Positions 7,760 to 17,541 of a stretch of DNA of 64,000 bases are shown here, in pieces. Made by a program: the position numbers and the translations under genes. How positions within the stretch are numbered: the stretch's first letter is position 1; each line of letters starts with the position of its first letter. The stretch covers positions 62,001 through 126,000 of the forward strand of contig NZ_QJKC01000007.1 of assembly GCF_003202035.1 (NCBI RefSeq). The letters run 5' to 3'. The notes under the pieces were generated by a model. The model worked only from the letters and a program-made list of their open reading frames with translations, made no database searches and had not been told where the DNA came from. Source of the stretch: Aquitalea magnusonii (GTDB lineage Bacteria > Pseudomonadota > Gammaproteobacteria > Burkholderiales > Chromobacteriaceae).

Positions 7760-8566
7760 TCAGGGCAGGAATTCCTTCATATTGTATTTGCGTACCAGCC
7801 GCTGGTAGTCGCTGCTCTGGCGATACTGCTGCTGCGCCTGCAGATAGCTGGCAATACGCTGGGCCGACATCGCCTTGCGGGAAAAGCCGAGGTAGAAATC
7901 ACCGATCAGCCAGCGCGGCTGGCGCAAGGCCACCACTTGCGACGCCAGCTCCGGCATGCCGGCTTCCAGCGACTGCAAGGAGGTGCCATACGCCACCGCG
8001 ATATCGATGCGGCCAGCCAGCAGCTTGGAGAACACTTCTTCCTTGGAACTGGCCGTCATCTCGACCTGCCAGCAGGAATGCATGGCTTTTTGCACCACCT
8101 CGCCATAAAAGTAATTGCTGGCGGCCGCCATGCGATAGCCAGCATACGTGCAGGGCTGGCTGCTTTCGGGAAAATGCCGGCGCTGACTGCGCCGCACGAA
8201 CAGACCGGCATACTGCCGGTGCTGGATGGCCGCCGGCATGAATACGGCATAGGCTTCACGCTCGGGGGTGCGCGCCAGATAACTGAGCGCATCCACCCGC
8301 CCCAGCTGCAGGCTGCGCAGGGCGCGCTGCCAGGGCATGGGCTTGTACACCACATGCCAGCCCAGGCGTGAGCTCACCTGGTCGATTTCCTCCAGATGGA
8401 AACCACCATGCTCCGACCCATCCCCCCTGGCGTATTCGAAGGGATGGTTATCCGACTCCTCCACGGCCACGACAAAGTCCTGGGCGGTGGCAGTGGCCGC
8501 CAGCAGCAGACAGGCCAGCCACAATCCCTGCCCTGTCCGCATTGCCCTGCGAAGGCAGGTCAGCAT
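7760..8566 (-). CDS. Periplasmic solute-binding protein, family 3 type
   Basis: A ~268-residue protein with an N-terminal signal peptide (hydrophobic LWLACLLLAATATA, cleavage near AQD). The mature part resembles amino-acid-type binding proteins: FVVAVEESDNHPFEY, then GFHLEEIDQVSSRLGWHVVY, a W-rich RALRSLQLGRVDALSYL block and a GRIDIAVAYG block. The start at 8566 (MLTCLRRAM) gives an 11-base gap from the tldD stop; longer in-frame starts would overlap tldD. No permease or ATPase genes are adjacent, so it may be an orphan sensor or uptake component. The ligand is unknown. Confidence 0.75.
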   Translation of the reverse strand: MLTCLRRAMRTGQGLWLACLLLAATATAQDFVVAVEESDNHPFEYARGDGSEHGGFHLEEIDQVSSRLGWHVVYKPMPWQRALRSLQLGRVDALSYLARTPEREAYAVFMPAAIQHRQYAGLFVRRSQRRHFPESSQPCTYAGYRMAAASNYFYGEVVQKAMHSCWQVEMTASSKEEVFSKLLAGRIDIAVAYGTSLQSLEAGMPELASQVVALRQPRWLIGDFYLGFSRKAMSAQRIASYLQAQQQYRQSSDYQRLVRKYNMKEFLP

Positions 8567-8576
8567 GCCATACCGC

Positions 8577-10019
8577 TTAGCCGGCCGTGCCGCCAACAGT
8601 GAGGCCGCCATCAATGCGCAAGGTGGGTTGACCCACGCCAACAGGCACGCTCTGGCCTTCCTTGCCGCAGACACCCACGCCCTGATCCAGCGCCATGTCG
8701 TTACCGATCATGGAAACATGTCCCAGCACATCCGGGCCGTTGCCAATCAGGGTTGCGCCCTTGACCGGGTAGGTCAGCTTGCCATTCTCGATGCGCCAGG
8801 CTTCCGAGGCCGAGAACACGAACTTGCCGCTGGTGATGTCCACCTGGCCACCGCCAAAGTTGGCGGCATACAGGCCATCCTTGACCGAGGCGATGATTTC
8901 CTGGGGATCGTGCTGACCGCCCAACATATAGGTATTGGTCATGCGCGGCATCGGGATATGTGCATAGGACTCGCGCCGGCCATTCCCGGTGGGCGCCACC
9001 TGCATCAGGCGTGCATTCATCGCATCCTGCATATAGCCCTTGAGAATGCCGTCCTCGATCAGCACGGTACGGTTGGTCTGGTTACCCTCGTCATCAATCG
9101 CCAGCGAACCGCGCCGGCCATCCAGCGTACCGTCATCCACCACCGTCACCCCGGCGGCGGCCACACGCTGGCCCAGCTTGCCGGAGAAGGCCGAGGTGCC
9201 CTTGCGATTGAAGTCGCCCTCTAGGCCATGGCCAATGGCCTCGTGCAGCAACACACCCGGCCAGCCGGAACCCAGCACCACCGTCATCTGGCCGGCCGGT
9301 GCCGGGCGTGCTTCCAGGTTGATCAGCGCCTGGTTCACCGCCTGGCGCACATATAGCTCCACCAGCTCATCGTCGAAACGGGTCAGGTCAAAGCGGCCGC
9401 CACCGCCGCCGGAACCCTGTTCGCGGCGGCCATTCTGTTCGGCAATCACATGCACCGACAGCCGCACCAGCGGGCGCACATCGGCCGCACGCACGCCATC
9501 ATGCCGTGCCACATACACCACATCGTATTCGGAAGCGACGCCCGCCATCACCTGGATCACCCGCGGGTCCATGGCGCGCGCCAGTTTCTCCACCTTTTCC
9601 AGCAGCGCCACTTTGGCGGCGGCTTCCAGGCTGTAACAGGGGTCGATGGCCGGGTACAGATCACGCGCCCCTTGCGGCGACTGGCGCCCGGCCGAGCCAT
9701 CGCCACCGGCCGCACCGATGGCCCGTACCGCATCGGCGGCACGGCCAATGGCTTCGGCACCGATATCGTCGGAATAGGCAAAGGCGGTCTTGTCGCCGGA
9801 GACGGCACGGACACCCACGCCCTGATCGATGCTGAAGCTGCCGGACTTGACGATGCCCTCCTCCAGGCTCCAGCCCTCACTGCGGGTGTACTGGAAGTAG
9901 AGATCGGCGTAGTCGACGGCATGCTGGCGCATGCGCGAGAAGGTGGTTTCGATCACGGACTCATCCACGCCATAAGGCGCAAGCAGGAGTTGATCGGCAA
10001 TGCGGAATGCGTCTTGCAT
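8577..10019 (-). CDS. tldD: Metalloprotease TldD
   Basis: A 480-residue zinc protease of the TldD/PmbA family, which with TldE (PmbA) degrades or matures small peptides such as CcdA and microcin B17. The metal motif HEAIGHGLEGD is at 259-269 (H259, E260, H264), and the conserved Cys and Gly-rich segment lies near the C-terminus (GVGVCGKEGQ). The length matches E. coli TldD (481). The partner pmbA is not in the window. It follows the nitrilase-type gene by 15 bases, part of the conserved yhdP-nitrilase-tldD run. Confidence 0.95.
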   Translation of the reverse strand: MQDAFRIADQLLLAPYGVDESVIETTFSRMRQHAVDYADLYFQYTRSEGWSLEEGIVKSGSFSIDQGVGVRAVSGDKTAFAYSDDIGAEAIGRAADAVRAIGAAGGDGSAGRQSPQGARDLYPAIDPCYSLEAAAKVALLEKVEKLARAMDPRVIQVMAGVASEYDVVYVARHDGVRAADVRPLVRLSVHVIAEQNGRREQGSGGGGGRFDLTRFDDELVELYVRQAVNQALINLEARPAPAGQMTVVLGSGWPGVLLHEAIGHGLEGDFNRKGTSAFSGKLGQRVAAAGVTVVDDGTLDGRRGSLAIDDEGNQTNRTVLIEDGILKGYMQDAMNARLMQVAPTGNGRRESYAHIPMPRMTNTYMLGGQHDPQEIIASVKDGLYAANFGGGQVDITSGKFVFSASEAWRIENGKLTYPVKGATLIGNGPDVLGHVSMIGNDMALDQGVGVCGKEGQSVPVGVGQPTLRIDGGLTVGGTAG

Positions 10020-10034
10020 GGTGGGGGCTTTCTG

Positions 10035-10841
10035 TCAGAGCACGCGATGCGCCAGGGCCGGCAGGCCACTGCGCACCGCATGCAGCAATGCGGGGTCGAT
10101 TTCAGCCAGTACCACACCTTCGCCCAGGGCCTGTTGCGCCAGAATGCGCCCCCAGGGGTCGATGATCATGGACTGGCCATGGGTCTTGCGGCCGTTTTCA
10201 TGGGTGCCGCCCTGGCCGGAGGCAATCACATAACACTGGTTTTCAATGGCGCGGGCGCGCAACAGCACCTCCCAGTGCGCTTCGCCGGTGGTCGCGGTAA
10301 ATGCCGCCGGCAGAATCATCACATCAAACGGGGCCAGCTGGCGAAACAGCTCGGGAAAGCGCAGATCATAGCAAATGCCGCAGGCCACTTCGGCCAGGCC
10401 GATGTCCACCCTGACTGGCGTGCTGCCCGCCTGAATGCTGTCGGATTCGCAATAGCGTTCGCCATTGCCGGTATAGCCGAACAGGTGAATCTTGTCATAA
10501 CGGGCGGCCTGCTGCCCTGCCGGGTCAAACACCAGCGTGCTGTTGAATACCTTGCCCGGCGCCGGGCAGCGCAACGGAACGGTGCCGGCAGCCAGCCATA
10601 CCTTGTTGTCGCGCGCCATGGCGGCCAAGGCAGTTTGCAGCGGCCCGTGGCCGGGCTCTTCACTGATGGCCACCTTGTCGCCATCCTGCCGGCCCATCAG
10701 GCAAAAGTACTCCGGCAGCACCACAAAAGCGGCTCCCGCCGCCGCAGCCTCGGCCACCAGCCGCGCCGCCGTGGCCAGATTGGCGGCAACATCCGTACCG
10801 GAGACCATTTGCACGGCTGCGGCAATAAATTTCTGTTTCAT
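10035..10841 (-). CDS. Nitrilase-superfamily amidase (carbon-nitrogen hydrolase)
   Basis: A 268-residue cytoplasmic hydrolase with the catalytic triad E44 (VLPEYFCL), K117 (YDKIHLF) and C157 (GICYDLRFPELF). This branch (Nit1/Nit2-like) includes deaminated-glutathione amidase and omega-amidase. Proteins next to yhdP and tldD are often of this type, so a repair amidase role is likely but the substrate is inferred. Its start overlaps the end of yhdP by four bases (ATGA), indicating translational coupling. Confidence 0.88.
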   Translation of the reverse strand: MKQKFIAAAVQMVSGTDVAANLATAARLVAEAAAAGAAFVVLPEYFCLMGRQDGDKVAISEEPGHGPLQTALAAMARDNKVWLAAGTVPLRCPAPGKVFNSTLVFDPAGQQAARYDKIHLFGYTGNGERYCESDSIQAGSTPVRVDIGLAEVACGICYDLRFPELFRQLAPFDVMILPAAFTATTGEAHWEVLLRARAIENQCYVIASGQGGTHENGRKTHGQSMIIDPWGRILAQQALGEGVVLAEIDPALLHAVRSGLPALAHRVL

Positions 10842-13800
10842 GGCGAGGGTATCCGCTTGTTGTTTTTCAAAGGTTCCGCTGCCAGCTTGTCAATCTTGGG
10901 GTTGGCAAAGGAACCGGTAATGGCATAGTCGACCGACAATATCTTGCCGAACGGGTCTTGCAATACTTTCTGCGCGGCCAGCGCAGCCACGCCCACCACC
11001 GGGTTGAGCAGTGCGGCGCCGGCGGCCAGCGCCACGCTCTCGGCCAGGTGCGGCTGTACCCGGATGCGCACATCCTGGGTTTCACTGGCCAGATTCACCT
11101 GCCCCTTGAGCGCGACATCGGCAGCCGGGCCTTTCATGTGCACATTATCAGAAACAAACACACCCTTGCTCACCGTGGCATTGCCGCTGATGGTATCGAA
11201 GGCGAAGCCGTCACTGAACACATCGGTAAAGTCCAGTTTCACCCGGCGGCTGAGCGATTGCAGGCTGAGTACACCAAGCAGGCGCGCCACTCCGGGATCG
11301 ACCTTGGCAAAACGGCCGTTTTTCAGCGCCAGCGTCATGTCGCCGGACAAGCGGCTGGCGCTGACATCAAACAAGCCGCCCGGCCAGCTCATATTGCCGG
11401 ACAGACTGCCCTCACCCTTGCGGAAGGTATCCTGCAGACCGATGCGCGCCAGCAGCTTGCCGACATCGCTGCTGTCCAGCTGGTAGCGGGCCTGCACCTC
11501 CTTGCCGGCCTCACCACGCCGTACGCGGGCACTGCCTTGCAGACTGCCTTCCGCCGCCTGCAGCCGTAGCGGATTGAGCACCCAGTCGCGCCCTTCGCGG
11601 CGCGCGCGCAGTTCCAGCTTGCCCACGGTCTTGTTCTGGTAAATGAGGTCACCAACCCGGATATCCAGCTCCGGCCAGTCGCCCTTGTCCACCATGGTCG
11701 TATCCGCCTCGTCCGCAGCGCCTGCGGCCGGCGGCCGCAGAATGGCATAGGCCAGATTGGCACGCAGCAGGCCACTGCCGGCCGGCAGGTAATCAACACT
11801 GCCGTTCAACTCGCGCGCCCGCACATCCAGCGACCAGGCATTGCGCAGACGCCGATTGCTCAGACTGGCGCTGACCTGATGCAGGCTGCCGCCCCATCCT
11901 TCCACTTGCGGGCTGTCCAGCTCGATCAGCAGCGGCAAATCGATCTGCCTGACCGTCGACACCCCGCCCTGACTGCCACCGGGGCTGGCAATGGCGGCCA
12001 CCCAGCGCTGCAGATCGACTTGCGGTGCGGCCAGCCGCAGCGCCAGCCCTTCGTCGGGTTGTTTGCCAATGGGGCGCCCGGCGGCGACCACCCCGCTTTT
12101 CAGATTACCGTGAACATCCAATAACAGGCTGCCGCTGGCGACGCTGCCCGCATCAAAATCCAGCCGGTATGGCTGCTGTGCGGTTTTGCCCGGAGCAAAG
12201 CGCAAGGACAGCGGCAAGCTGTCCGCCGCGGGCTTGCCAAGCGGGGCCGGCGCCACGATGGCCGTACCGAGCAAGCCGGATTGCACTGTCAGGTTTTCCA
12301 GCCCCTTGTGCACGACAAACTGTACGGAAAATGGCGAATGTCCGTTGACATAGGGCGCCAGCAAGGGCAGGTAGAGGCCCAGCGCCTGATGGCTGTCGGC
12401 GTCGCCGTGAATGTCAAAATTCATGCGTCCGGCCGGGGTACTGCTGGCCTTGAGCTGGAACTGGCCGCCCAGCGCGGCAAACTGCACGCCTTTGGATTCC
12501 ACGCCATACTCGGTGAAGCTCAGCGTGCCATGGGCATTGCTGGCTGGCGGAATCGGCAGGCCCTTGAATGCCAGCTGATTGCCGGACAACAAGATATCAC
12601 CATGCACCTTCACCGGCTGCTTGCCGGACAGGGGGATGCCCAGCTGCAGGTCCAGCGCGGCATTGCCGCCGGCCTGAATGCCACCGGTGAAACCATCCAG
12701 CCAGCCATCGACCGGACTGCTGGTGGTGAATTTCAGCATGCTGGCCAGCGGGCCTTGTGCCCGCCCCTGCACACTGAGGATGGAGCTGGCCGCTCCCAGA
12801 TCATCAATCCCGACCCGCACCCCGCTCAACGGCACCCCCAGCGTGCTGCCACTGCGTGCGCTGATCAGCATCTTCTCATTATGAAAACCCAGATCAGCCT
12901 GGATGTTGTCGATGGTGGGCCAGCCTTTTTCATATAGCAGACGGCCCTGATCCACCTTGGCATCCACGCTGAACTGCCCGCCCTTGCCACCGGCAAAGGG
13001 GAAGTTGGCCAGATCACCCTTCAGCACCATGCGTACATTGCTGGCCGTACCACCCAGCAGCGCGGCATTCAGCCAGCGCAAGGTATCCTGCCCCACCGCA
13101 TGCGGCAGATAAGCCGGCACGCGCACGGCGGCCACCTTGGCCACATCGGCGGTGAAGTCGACCACCCCCGGCCCCTTGCCGTCGTGCTGGTAGTGGCCAG
13201 CGAAATGACCGCTGAGATCGGCATTGGCAAAGGTCACATCGTGAAACTCGACCTCGGTCTGCGGGCCGTGGTTGCGCCAGTCCACGCGGCCATCCAGCTG
13301 GTCGAAATTGAGCAACTGCGGAAATACCGTCGGGTAATTGAGCGCGGCATGCCGGCTGTTGAGCCGCAGCTGGCCGCCCTGCTCGCCAAAGCTCAGCTCG
13401 CCGCTGACACCACTCACCCCGGGCACCGAGGAAAAAGCCTGCCAGGCCAGCTGCTCGAACCGGGTGGCCACCGCATATTGCCGTGGCGACTGCAAGGGAC
13501 CCTGCCAGCTCAGTGACAGGTTTTTCAGCTGGCCGCTGGGCGCGAAACGGGCAAACAAGGAATTGCCATCCCCACCCAGCGCACGGATAAACGGCGTCAG
13601 GTGGGCCACATTGACATTATCCAGCGTCAGCTTGCCCTGCCCTTGTTCGCCAGGGGTCCAGTCACCACGAATGGTGGATTTGTCGAAGGCCAGCCCGCTG
13701 GCACTGGCCAGGGTCAGGTTGGAGGCATTGATGGCATAGCTGCCACGCGCAGAGCGCTCCAGCTGCAATTTGCCACTGATGGCCGGCAGTACCAGGGTGC

Positions 13801-14716
13801 GCGCATCCTTGGGGGTGTAGGCCGCGTTGTGGATGCTGACATCGGCACTCAGGCTGTTGATGTGGCCATCGGCAAAATCCGCTTCCAGCGTGCCGCTGCC
13901 TTCACCACTATTGATCAGGCCGATCTTTTCCATATAGCGCGACACCACGCCGGCCTGTGCGCCATTCAGACGGATGCGCATATTGCCGGCCCAGTTGCGC
14001 CACTGGCGAAAATCATTGCCGCGCCAGGCCAGTTCCATGTCAAAGCCTTTACCCAGCGTGGCCACCGGCTGGCCGGACAGGCTCAGCCGATGACCGAGCA
14101 GGGTCTGGCTCAGCGTCAGCTGCCCCTGCTGCAGATCCAGCCGCGGCAGGCCCAAGGCCTGGTCTTCCCAGCTGATGCGTGCCTGGCGGATATCGATGCG
14201 GCTGTGTTTGAGCAACCAGTTGGCCGACGGCTCGCTGCCGGCCGGCTGTGGCTGACTGGCGGGCGCACTCATGTCGAAGCCGTTCAGCAGCACATGACCA
14301 TCGGCCCGCCGCAGCAGCGCCACACTTGGCCCGTCAATGGTGATGCTGGAAAACAGCGGCTCCCATGACAGCAGCGACCACCACGACGGCACCACCGCCA
14401 CCCGTTCCAGGGTCAGGGCATCGGCAGTCACCGGATTGGCGATGCGCAAGCCACGCAGCTGCAGCTGCGGTGCCAGCCCCTGCCACTGGCCGGACAGGGA
14501 GGCCACCGACACCTGACGGCCGGTCGCCTGCGACAGGCTTTGCTCCAGCTGTGGCCTGAACTGCTCCAGCCGCGGCAAGAACCACCCGTTGAACACGGCA
14601 AAGCCGCCACCCACCACCAGCAGCGCCAGCAACAGCAACAAGCCGAGGGCTTGCAGCGATTTGCGCAGCAAACTGATGACGTGGACTCTGGCTAACAGAT
14701 GCGGGGGCTTTTCCAA
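10838..14716 (-). CDS. yhdP: YhdP-family AsmA-like envelope protein
   Basis: A very large protein of 1292 residues (E. coli YhdP 1266). A single N-terminal membrane anchor (~20-45, LGLLLLLALLVVGGGFAVF) is followed by a long periplasmic region of repeated beta-strand segments of the AsmA/TamB/VPS13-like type. These proteins bridge the periplasm and help move phospholipids to the outer membrane. The C-terminus has the typical LRIRVQPHLAES and FGKILSVDYAITGSF blocks. The start is a TTG at 14716; no ATG fits the membrane anchor better. It diverges from glnE and overlaps the amidase gene at its 3' end. Confidence 0.92.
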   Translation of the reverse strand: MEKPPHLLARVHVISLLRKSLQALGLLLLLALLVVGGGFAVFNGWFLPRLEQFRPQLEQSLSQATGRQVSVASLSGQWQGLAPQLQLRGLRIANPVTADALTLERVAVVPSWWSLLSWEPLFSSITIDGPSVALLRRADGHVLLNGFDMSAPASQPQPAGSEPSANWLLKHSRIDIRQARISWEDQALGLPRLDLQQGQLTLSQTLLGHRLSLSGQPVATLGKGFDMELAWRGNDFRQWRNWAGNMRIRLNGAQAGVVSRYMEKIGLINSGEGSGTLEADFADGHINSLSADVSIHNAAYTPKDARTLVLPAISGKLQLERSARGSYAINASNLTLASASGLAFDKSTIRGDWTPGEQGQGKLTLDNVNVAHLTPFIRALGGDGNSLFARFAPSGQLKNLSLSWQGPLQSPRQYAVATRFEQLAWQAFSSVPGVSGVSGELSFGEQGGQLRLNSRHAALNYPTVFPQLLNFDQLDGRVDWRNHGPQTEVEFHDVTFANADLSGHFAGHYQHDGKGPGVVDFTADVAKVAAVRVPAYLPHAVGQDTLRWLNAALLGGTASNVRMVLKGDLANFPFAGGKGGQFSVDAKVDQGRLLYEKGWPTIDNIQADLGFHNEKMLISARSGSTLGVPLSGVRVGIDDLGAASSILSVQGRAQGPLASMLKFTTSSPVDGWLDGFTGGIQAGGNAALDLQLGIPLSGKQPVKVHGDILLSGNQLAFKGLPIPPASNAHGTLSFTEYGVESKGVQFAALGGQFQLKASSTPAGRMNFDIHGDADSHQALGLYLPLLAPYVNGHSPFSVQFVVHKGLENLTVQSGLLGTAIVAPAPLGKPAADSLPLSLRFAPGKTAQQPYRLDFDAGSVASGSLLLDVHGNLKSGVVAAGRPIGKQPDEGLALRLAAPQVDLQRWVAAIASPGGSQGGVSTVRQIDLPLLIELDSPQVEGWGGSLHQVSASLSNRRLRNAWSLDVRARELNGSVDYLPAGSGLLRANLAYAILRPPAAGAADEADTTMVDKGDWPELDIRVGDLIYQNKTVGKLELRARREGRDWVLNPLRLQAAEGSLQGSARVRRGEAGKEVQARYQLDSSDVGKLLARIGLQDTFRKGEGSLSGNMSWPGGLFDVSASRLSGDMTLALKNGRFAKVDPGVARLLGVLSLQSLSRRVKLDFTDVFSDGFAFDTISGNATVSKGVFVSDNVHMKGPAADVALKGQVNLASETQDVRIRVQPHLAESVALAAGAALLNPVVGVAALAAQKVLQDPFGKILSVDYAITGSFANPKIDKLAAEPLKNNKRIPSP

Positions 14717-14772
14717 ATGAGCTAAACCGATACAATGAAGTGTTACAGGACCTAAATGAGCGCCTCGTCATT

Positions 14773-17454
14773 ATGCCAGCAAACCCGGATCATGCCATTG
14801 CCCAGAGCCGTGCCTTTTCACTTTATCTGGACCGCCTGCTGAGCGCGCGACCGGAGCAGCAAAGCCTGTTGCACGACAAGCTGGCACAGCCATTTGACCG
14901 CACCGAAATGGCCGGCTTTGCCGACTGGGATAGCCTTGACACGCCGGAAGCCATGACGCCGCCACTGCGCAGCCTGCGTCAGGCGGTGATGGCGCGGCTG
15001 ATCTGCCGTGACTGCAACGGACTGGCCGACCTGGACGAGGTGGTGAGCACCATCAGCCTGCTGGCCGAATTTGCCGTGCAACAAGCACTGGCCTGCGCCT
15101 GCCGCTCACTGCCGCAATACGGCCAGCCTATCGGCGAAGACAGCGGCGAAGTCCAGCAACTCATCGTCATCGGCATGGGCAAGCTGGGCGGCGGCGAGCT
15201 GAATGTCTCCTCCGACATCGACCTGATCTTCATCTACCCCGAAGGCGGCGAAACCAGCGGCCCACGCAAGATCAGCAATCACGAATACTTCAGCCAGGTT
15301 GGCAAGCGCATCATCAGCCTGATCAACGACGTGACGCTGGATGGGCAGGTATTCCGTGTCGACATGCGGCTACGCCCCTACGGCGACTCCGGCCCGCTGG
15401 TGATGAGCTTTGCCGCACTGGAAAACTACCTGCTGACCCAGGGCCGGGAATGGGAGCGCTATGCCTGGATCAAGGCCAAGGCACTGACCGGCGATATCGC
15501 CGGGCTGGCCGACATGGTGCGCCCCTTCGTCTATCGCAAATATCTCGACTACAACGCCTATGGCGCCATGCGCGAACTGCATGCACAAATCCGCCGCGAA
15601 GTGGCGCGACGCGACATGGTCGACAATATCAAGCTGGGGCCGGGCGGCATTCGCGAAGTGGAATTCATCGCCCAGGTGTTCCAGCTGATTCGCGGTGGCC
15701 GTGACAAAAGCCTGCAACTGCGCGGCACCCGCGCCACCTTGAACCGCCTGGCCGAGCTGCGCCTGCTGGAGCCAGCCGCCGTGCAGGAACTGCAGGAAGC
15801 CTATGCCTTCCTGCGCAATCTGGAACACCGCCTGCAATACCTGGACGACCAGCAAACCCAGACCCTGCCCACCAGCGAGGAAAACCAGGGCAAGATCGCC
15901 CACAGCATGGGCTTTGCCAGCTGGCAGGATTTCCTCGATGCCCTCAATAGCGAGCGGCGCAAGGTCACCCGCCACTTCGAGCAGGTATTCATCCTGCCAA
16001 CCGAAACCGCGCCGGACCACCCGCTGTCCTGCCTGTGGCGCGACATCTGCGAACAGGACCCGACCGAACAACTCTCCAGCCTGGGCTTTGATGACGTCAG
16101 CAGCGTCACCGGGCAGCTGCGCTCCCTGGCACAAAGCCAGCGCTATCAGCAGATTCCACTGGCCGGCCGCAAGAAATTCGACGCATTGATCCCGCCCTTG
16201 ATCGAAGTGTCCACCCACTTCCCCAATCCGGCGGCCACCCTGTCGCGCATCATCAGCCTGATGGAAGCCATCAGCCGGCGCGCCTCTTATCTGGCCTTGC
16301 TGACCGAATACCCGCAGACCCTGCAACGACTGGCCACCCTGTGCTCGGCCAGCGCCTGGGTGTCCAACTATCTGACCCGCCACCCCATCCTGCTGGATGA
16401 ACTGCTGGATGCCCGCGTGCTGTACGCCACGCCGGACTGGCCGGCCCTGGCCAGCCAGTTGCAGGAACAAATGCAGCAATGCGAGGGCGACGTAGAGGCC
16501 AAGATGGATACCCTGCGCCACTTCCAGCACGCCCAGGCCTTCCGTCTGGTCGCCCAGGACATCGCCGGCATGTGGACGGTGGAAGCGCTGTCCGACCAGC
16601 TCTCCCTGCTGGCTGACACCGTGCTGGGCGCCACCCTGCGCCATGCCTGGCTGGACATTCCCAGCCGCCACACCGACACCCCGCGCTTCGCCATCATCGG
16701 TTACGGCAAACTGGGCGGCAAAGAACTGGGCTATGCCTCGGACCTGGACATCATCTTCCTGTATGACGACGACCACCCCGACGCCACCGACCTGTACTCG
16801 CGCCTGGCCCGCAAGATGTCCACCTGGCTGACCAGCGCCACCAGCGCCGGCATCCTGTACGACATCGACCTGCGCCTGCGTCCCAATGGTGCCAGCGGCC
16901 TCCTGGTCAGCTCACTGCAAGCCTTTCGCAGCTACCAGGAAAAACAGGCCTGGGTATGGGAACACCAGGCACTGACCCGCGCCCGCTATGTCGCCGGCGC
17001 AGCCGATATCGGCGAGGGATTCGAAGCCATCCGCCACGATGTGCTGACCCAGCAGCGCGATCCCGCTGCCCTGCGCAGCGAAGTGCTGGCCATGCGCCAG
17101 CGTATGCTGGAAAGCCATCCGGCACAGGAAAACGACGTCAAGCATGCCCGCGGCGGCATCATCGATGTCGAATTCATCGTGCAATACCTGATTCTGGCGC
17201 ATGCCAGGCAGCTACCGGCACTCACCCGCAACACCGGCAACATCGCCCTGCTGGCCGTGGCAGCCGAAGCCGGGCTGATCAGTCACGAGCAGGCCGAACA
17301 AGGCCGCGCCGCCTACCGCGACTACCGCAAGCTGCAACATGCTGCCCGCCTCAATGAAAACGGCAAGGTGGAAGTCAACGACAAGCTACTTGCCCACTAC
17401 CAGCAGGCACAGCAACTGTGGCGGCAGGTTTTCGGCGCGGACAGCCTGGGCTGA
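14773..17454 (+). CDS. glnE: Bifunctional glutamine synthetase adenylyltransferase/deadenylase
   Basis: An 893-residue enzyme that adds and removes AMP on glutamine synthetase in response to PII signals. Two nucleotidyltransferase domains are visible: GMGKLGGGELNVSSDIDLIF near 140 and GYGKLGGKELGYASDLDIIF near 650, each followed by a helical GlnD-UR_UTase domain (GPGGIREVEFIAQVFQL and ARGGIIDVEFIVQYLIL). The start at 14773 (MPANPDH) is preferred; an in-frame GTG at 14740 would add 11 residues. It partners functionally with glnD at 33.7-36.3 kb. Confidence 0.94.
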   Translation: MPANPDHAIAQSRAFSLYLDRLLSARPEQQSLLHDKLAQPFDRTEMAGFADWDSLDTPEAMTPPLRSLRQAVMARLICRDCNGLADLDEVVSTISLLAEFAVQQALACACRSLPQYGQPIGEDSGEVQQLIVIGMGKLGGGELNVSSDIDLIFIYPEGGETSGPRKISNHEYFSQVGKRIISLINDVTLDGQVFRVDMRLRPYGDSGPLVMSFAALENYLLTQGREWERYAWIKAKALTGDIAGLADMVRPFVYRKYLDYNAYGAMRELHAQIRREVARRDMVDNIKLGPGGIREVEFIAQVFQLIRGGRDKSLQLRGTRATLNRLAELRLLEPAAVQELQEAYAFLRNLEHRLQYLDDQQTQTLPTSEENQGKIAHSMGFASWQDFLDALNSERRKVTRHFEQVFILPTETAPDHPLSCLWRDICEQDPTEQLSSLGFDDVSSVTGQLRSLAQSQRYQQIPLAGRKKFDALIPPLIEVSTHFPNPAATLSRIISLMEAISRRASYLALLTEYPQTLQRLATLCSASAWVSNYLTRHPILLDELLDARVLYATPDWPALASQLQEQMQQCEGDVEAKMDTLRHFQHAQAFRLVAQDIAGMWTVEALSDQLSLLADTVLGATLRHAWLDIPSRHTDTPRFAIIGYGKLGGKELGYASDLDIIFLYDDDHPDATDLYSRLARKMSTWLTSATSAGILYDIDLRLRPNGASGLLVSSLQAFRSYQEKQAWVWEHQALTRARYVAGAADIGEGFEAIRHDVLTQQRDPAALRSEVLAMRQRMLESHPAQENDVKHARGGIIDVEFIVQYLILAHARQLPALTRNTGNIALLAVAAEAGLISHEQAEQGRAAYRDYRKLQHAARLNENGKVEVNDKLLAHYQQAQQLWRQVFGADSLG

Positions 17455-17476
17455 TGCCGTTTTTCGCAGCGGACGG

Positions 17477-17504
17477 TTCACAAGACGGCGGCGGACGGTA
17501 TAAT
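17477..17504 (+). promoter_or_regulatory. Sigma-70 promoter of ilvE
   Basis: The -35 element TTCACA (17477-17482) and a perfect -10 TATAAT (17499-17504) are separated by 16 bases, in the gap between glnE and ilvE. Transcription would start near 17511, leaving a ~30-base leader. Confidence 0.65.
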
Positions 17505-17541
17505 CGGCAGGATACAAAACACAATGACGGAGAGCTCCAAG

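Noticed and set aside
9450-10928. 492-residue plus-strand frame over tldD and the amidase gene
   Set aside because: Crosses two well-supported genes on the opposite strand; His/Gln-rich shadow composition.
15370-16776. 468-residue open frame on the minus strand inside glnE
   Set aside because: Antisense shadow of high-GC codons; no ribosome site, Gln/Gly/Ala-biased composition, while glnE on the other strand has full motif support.
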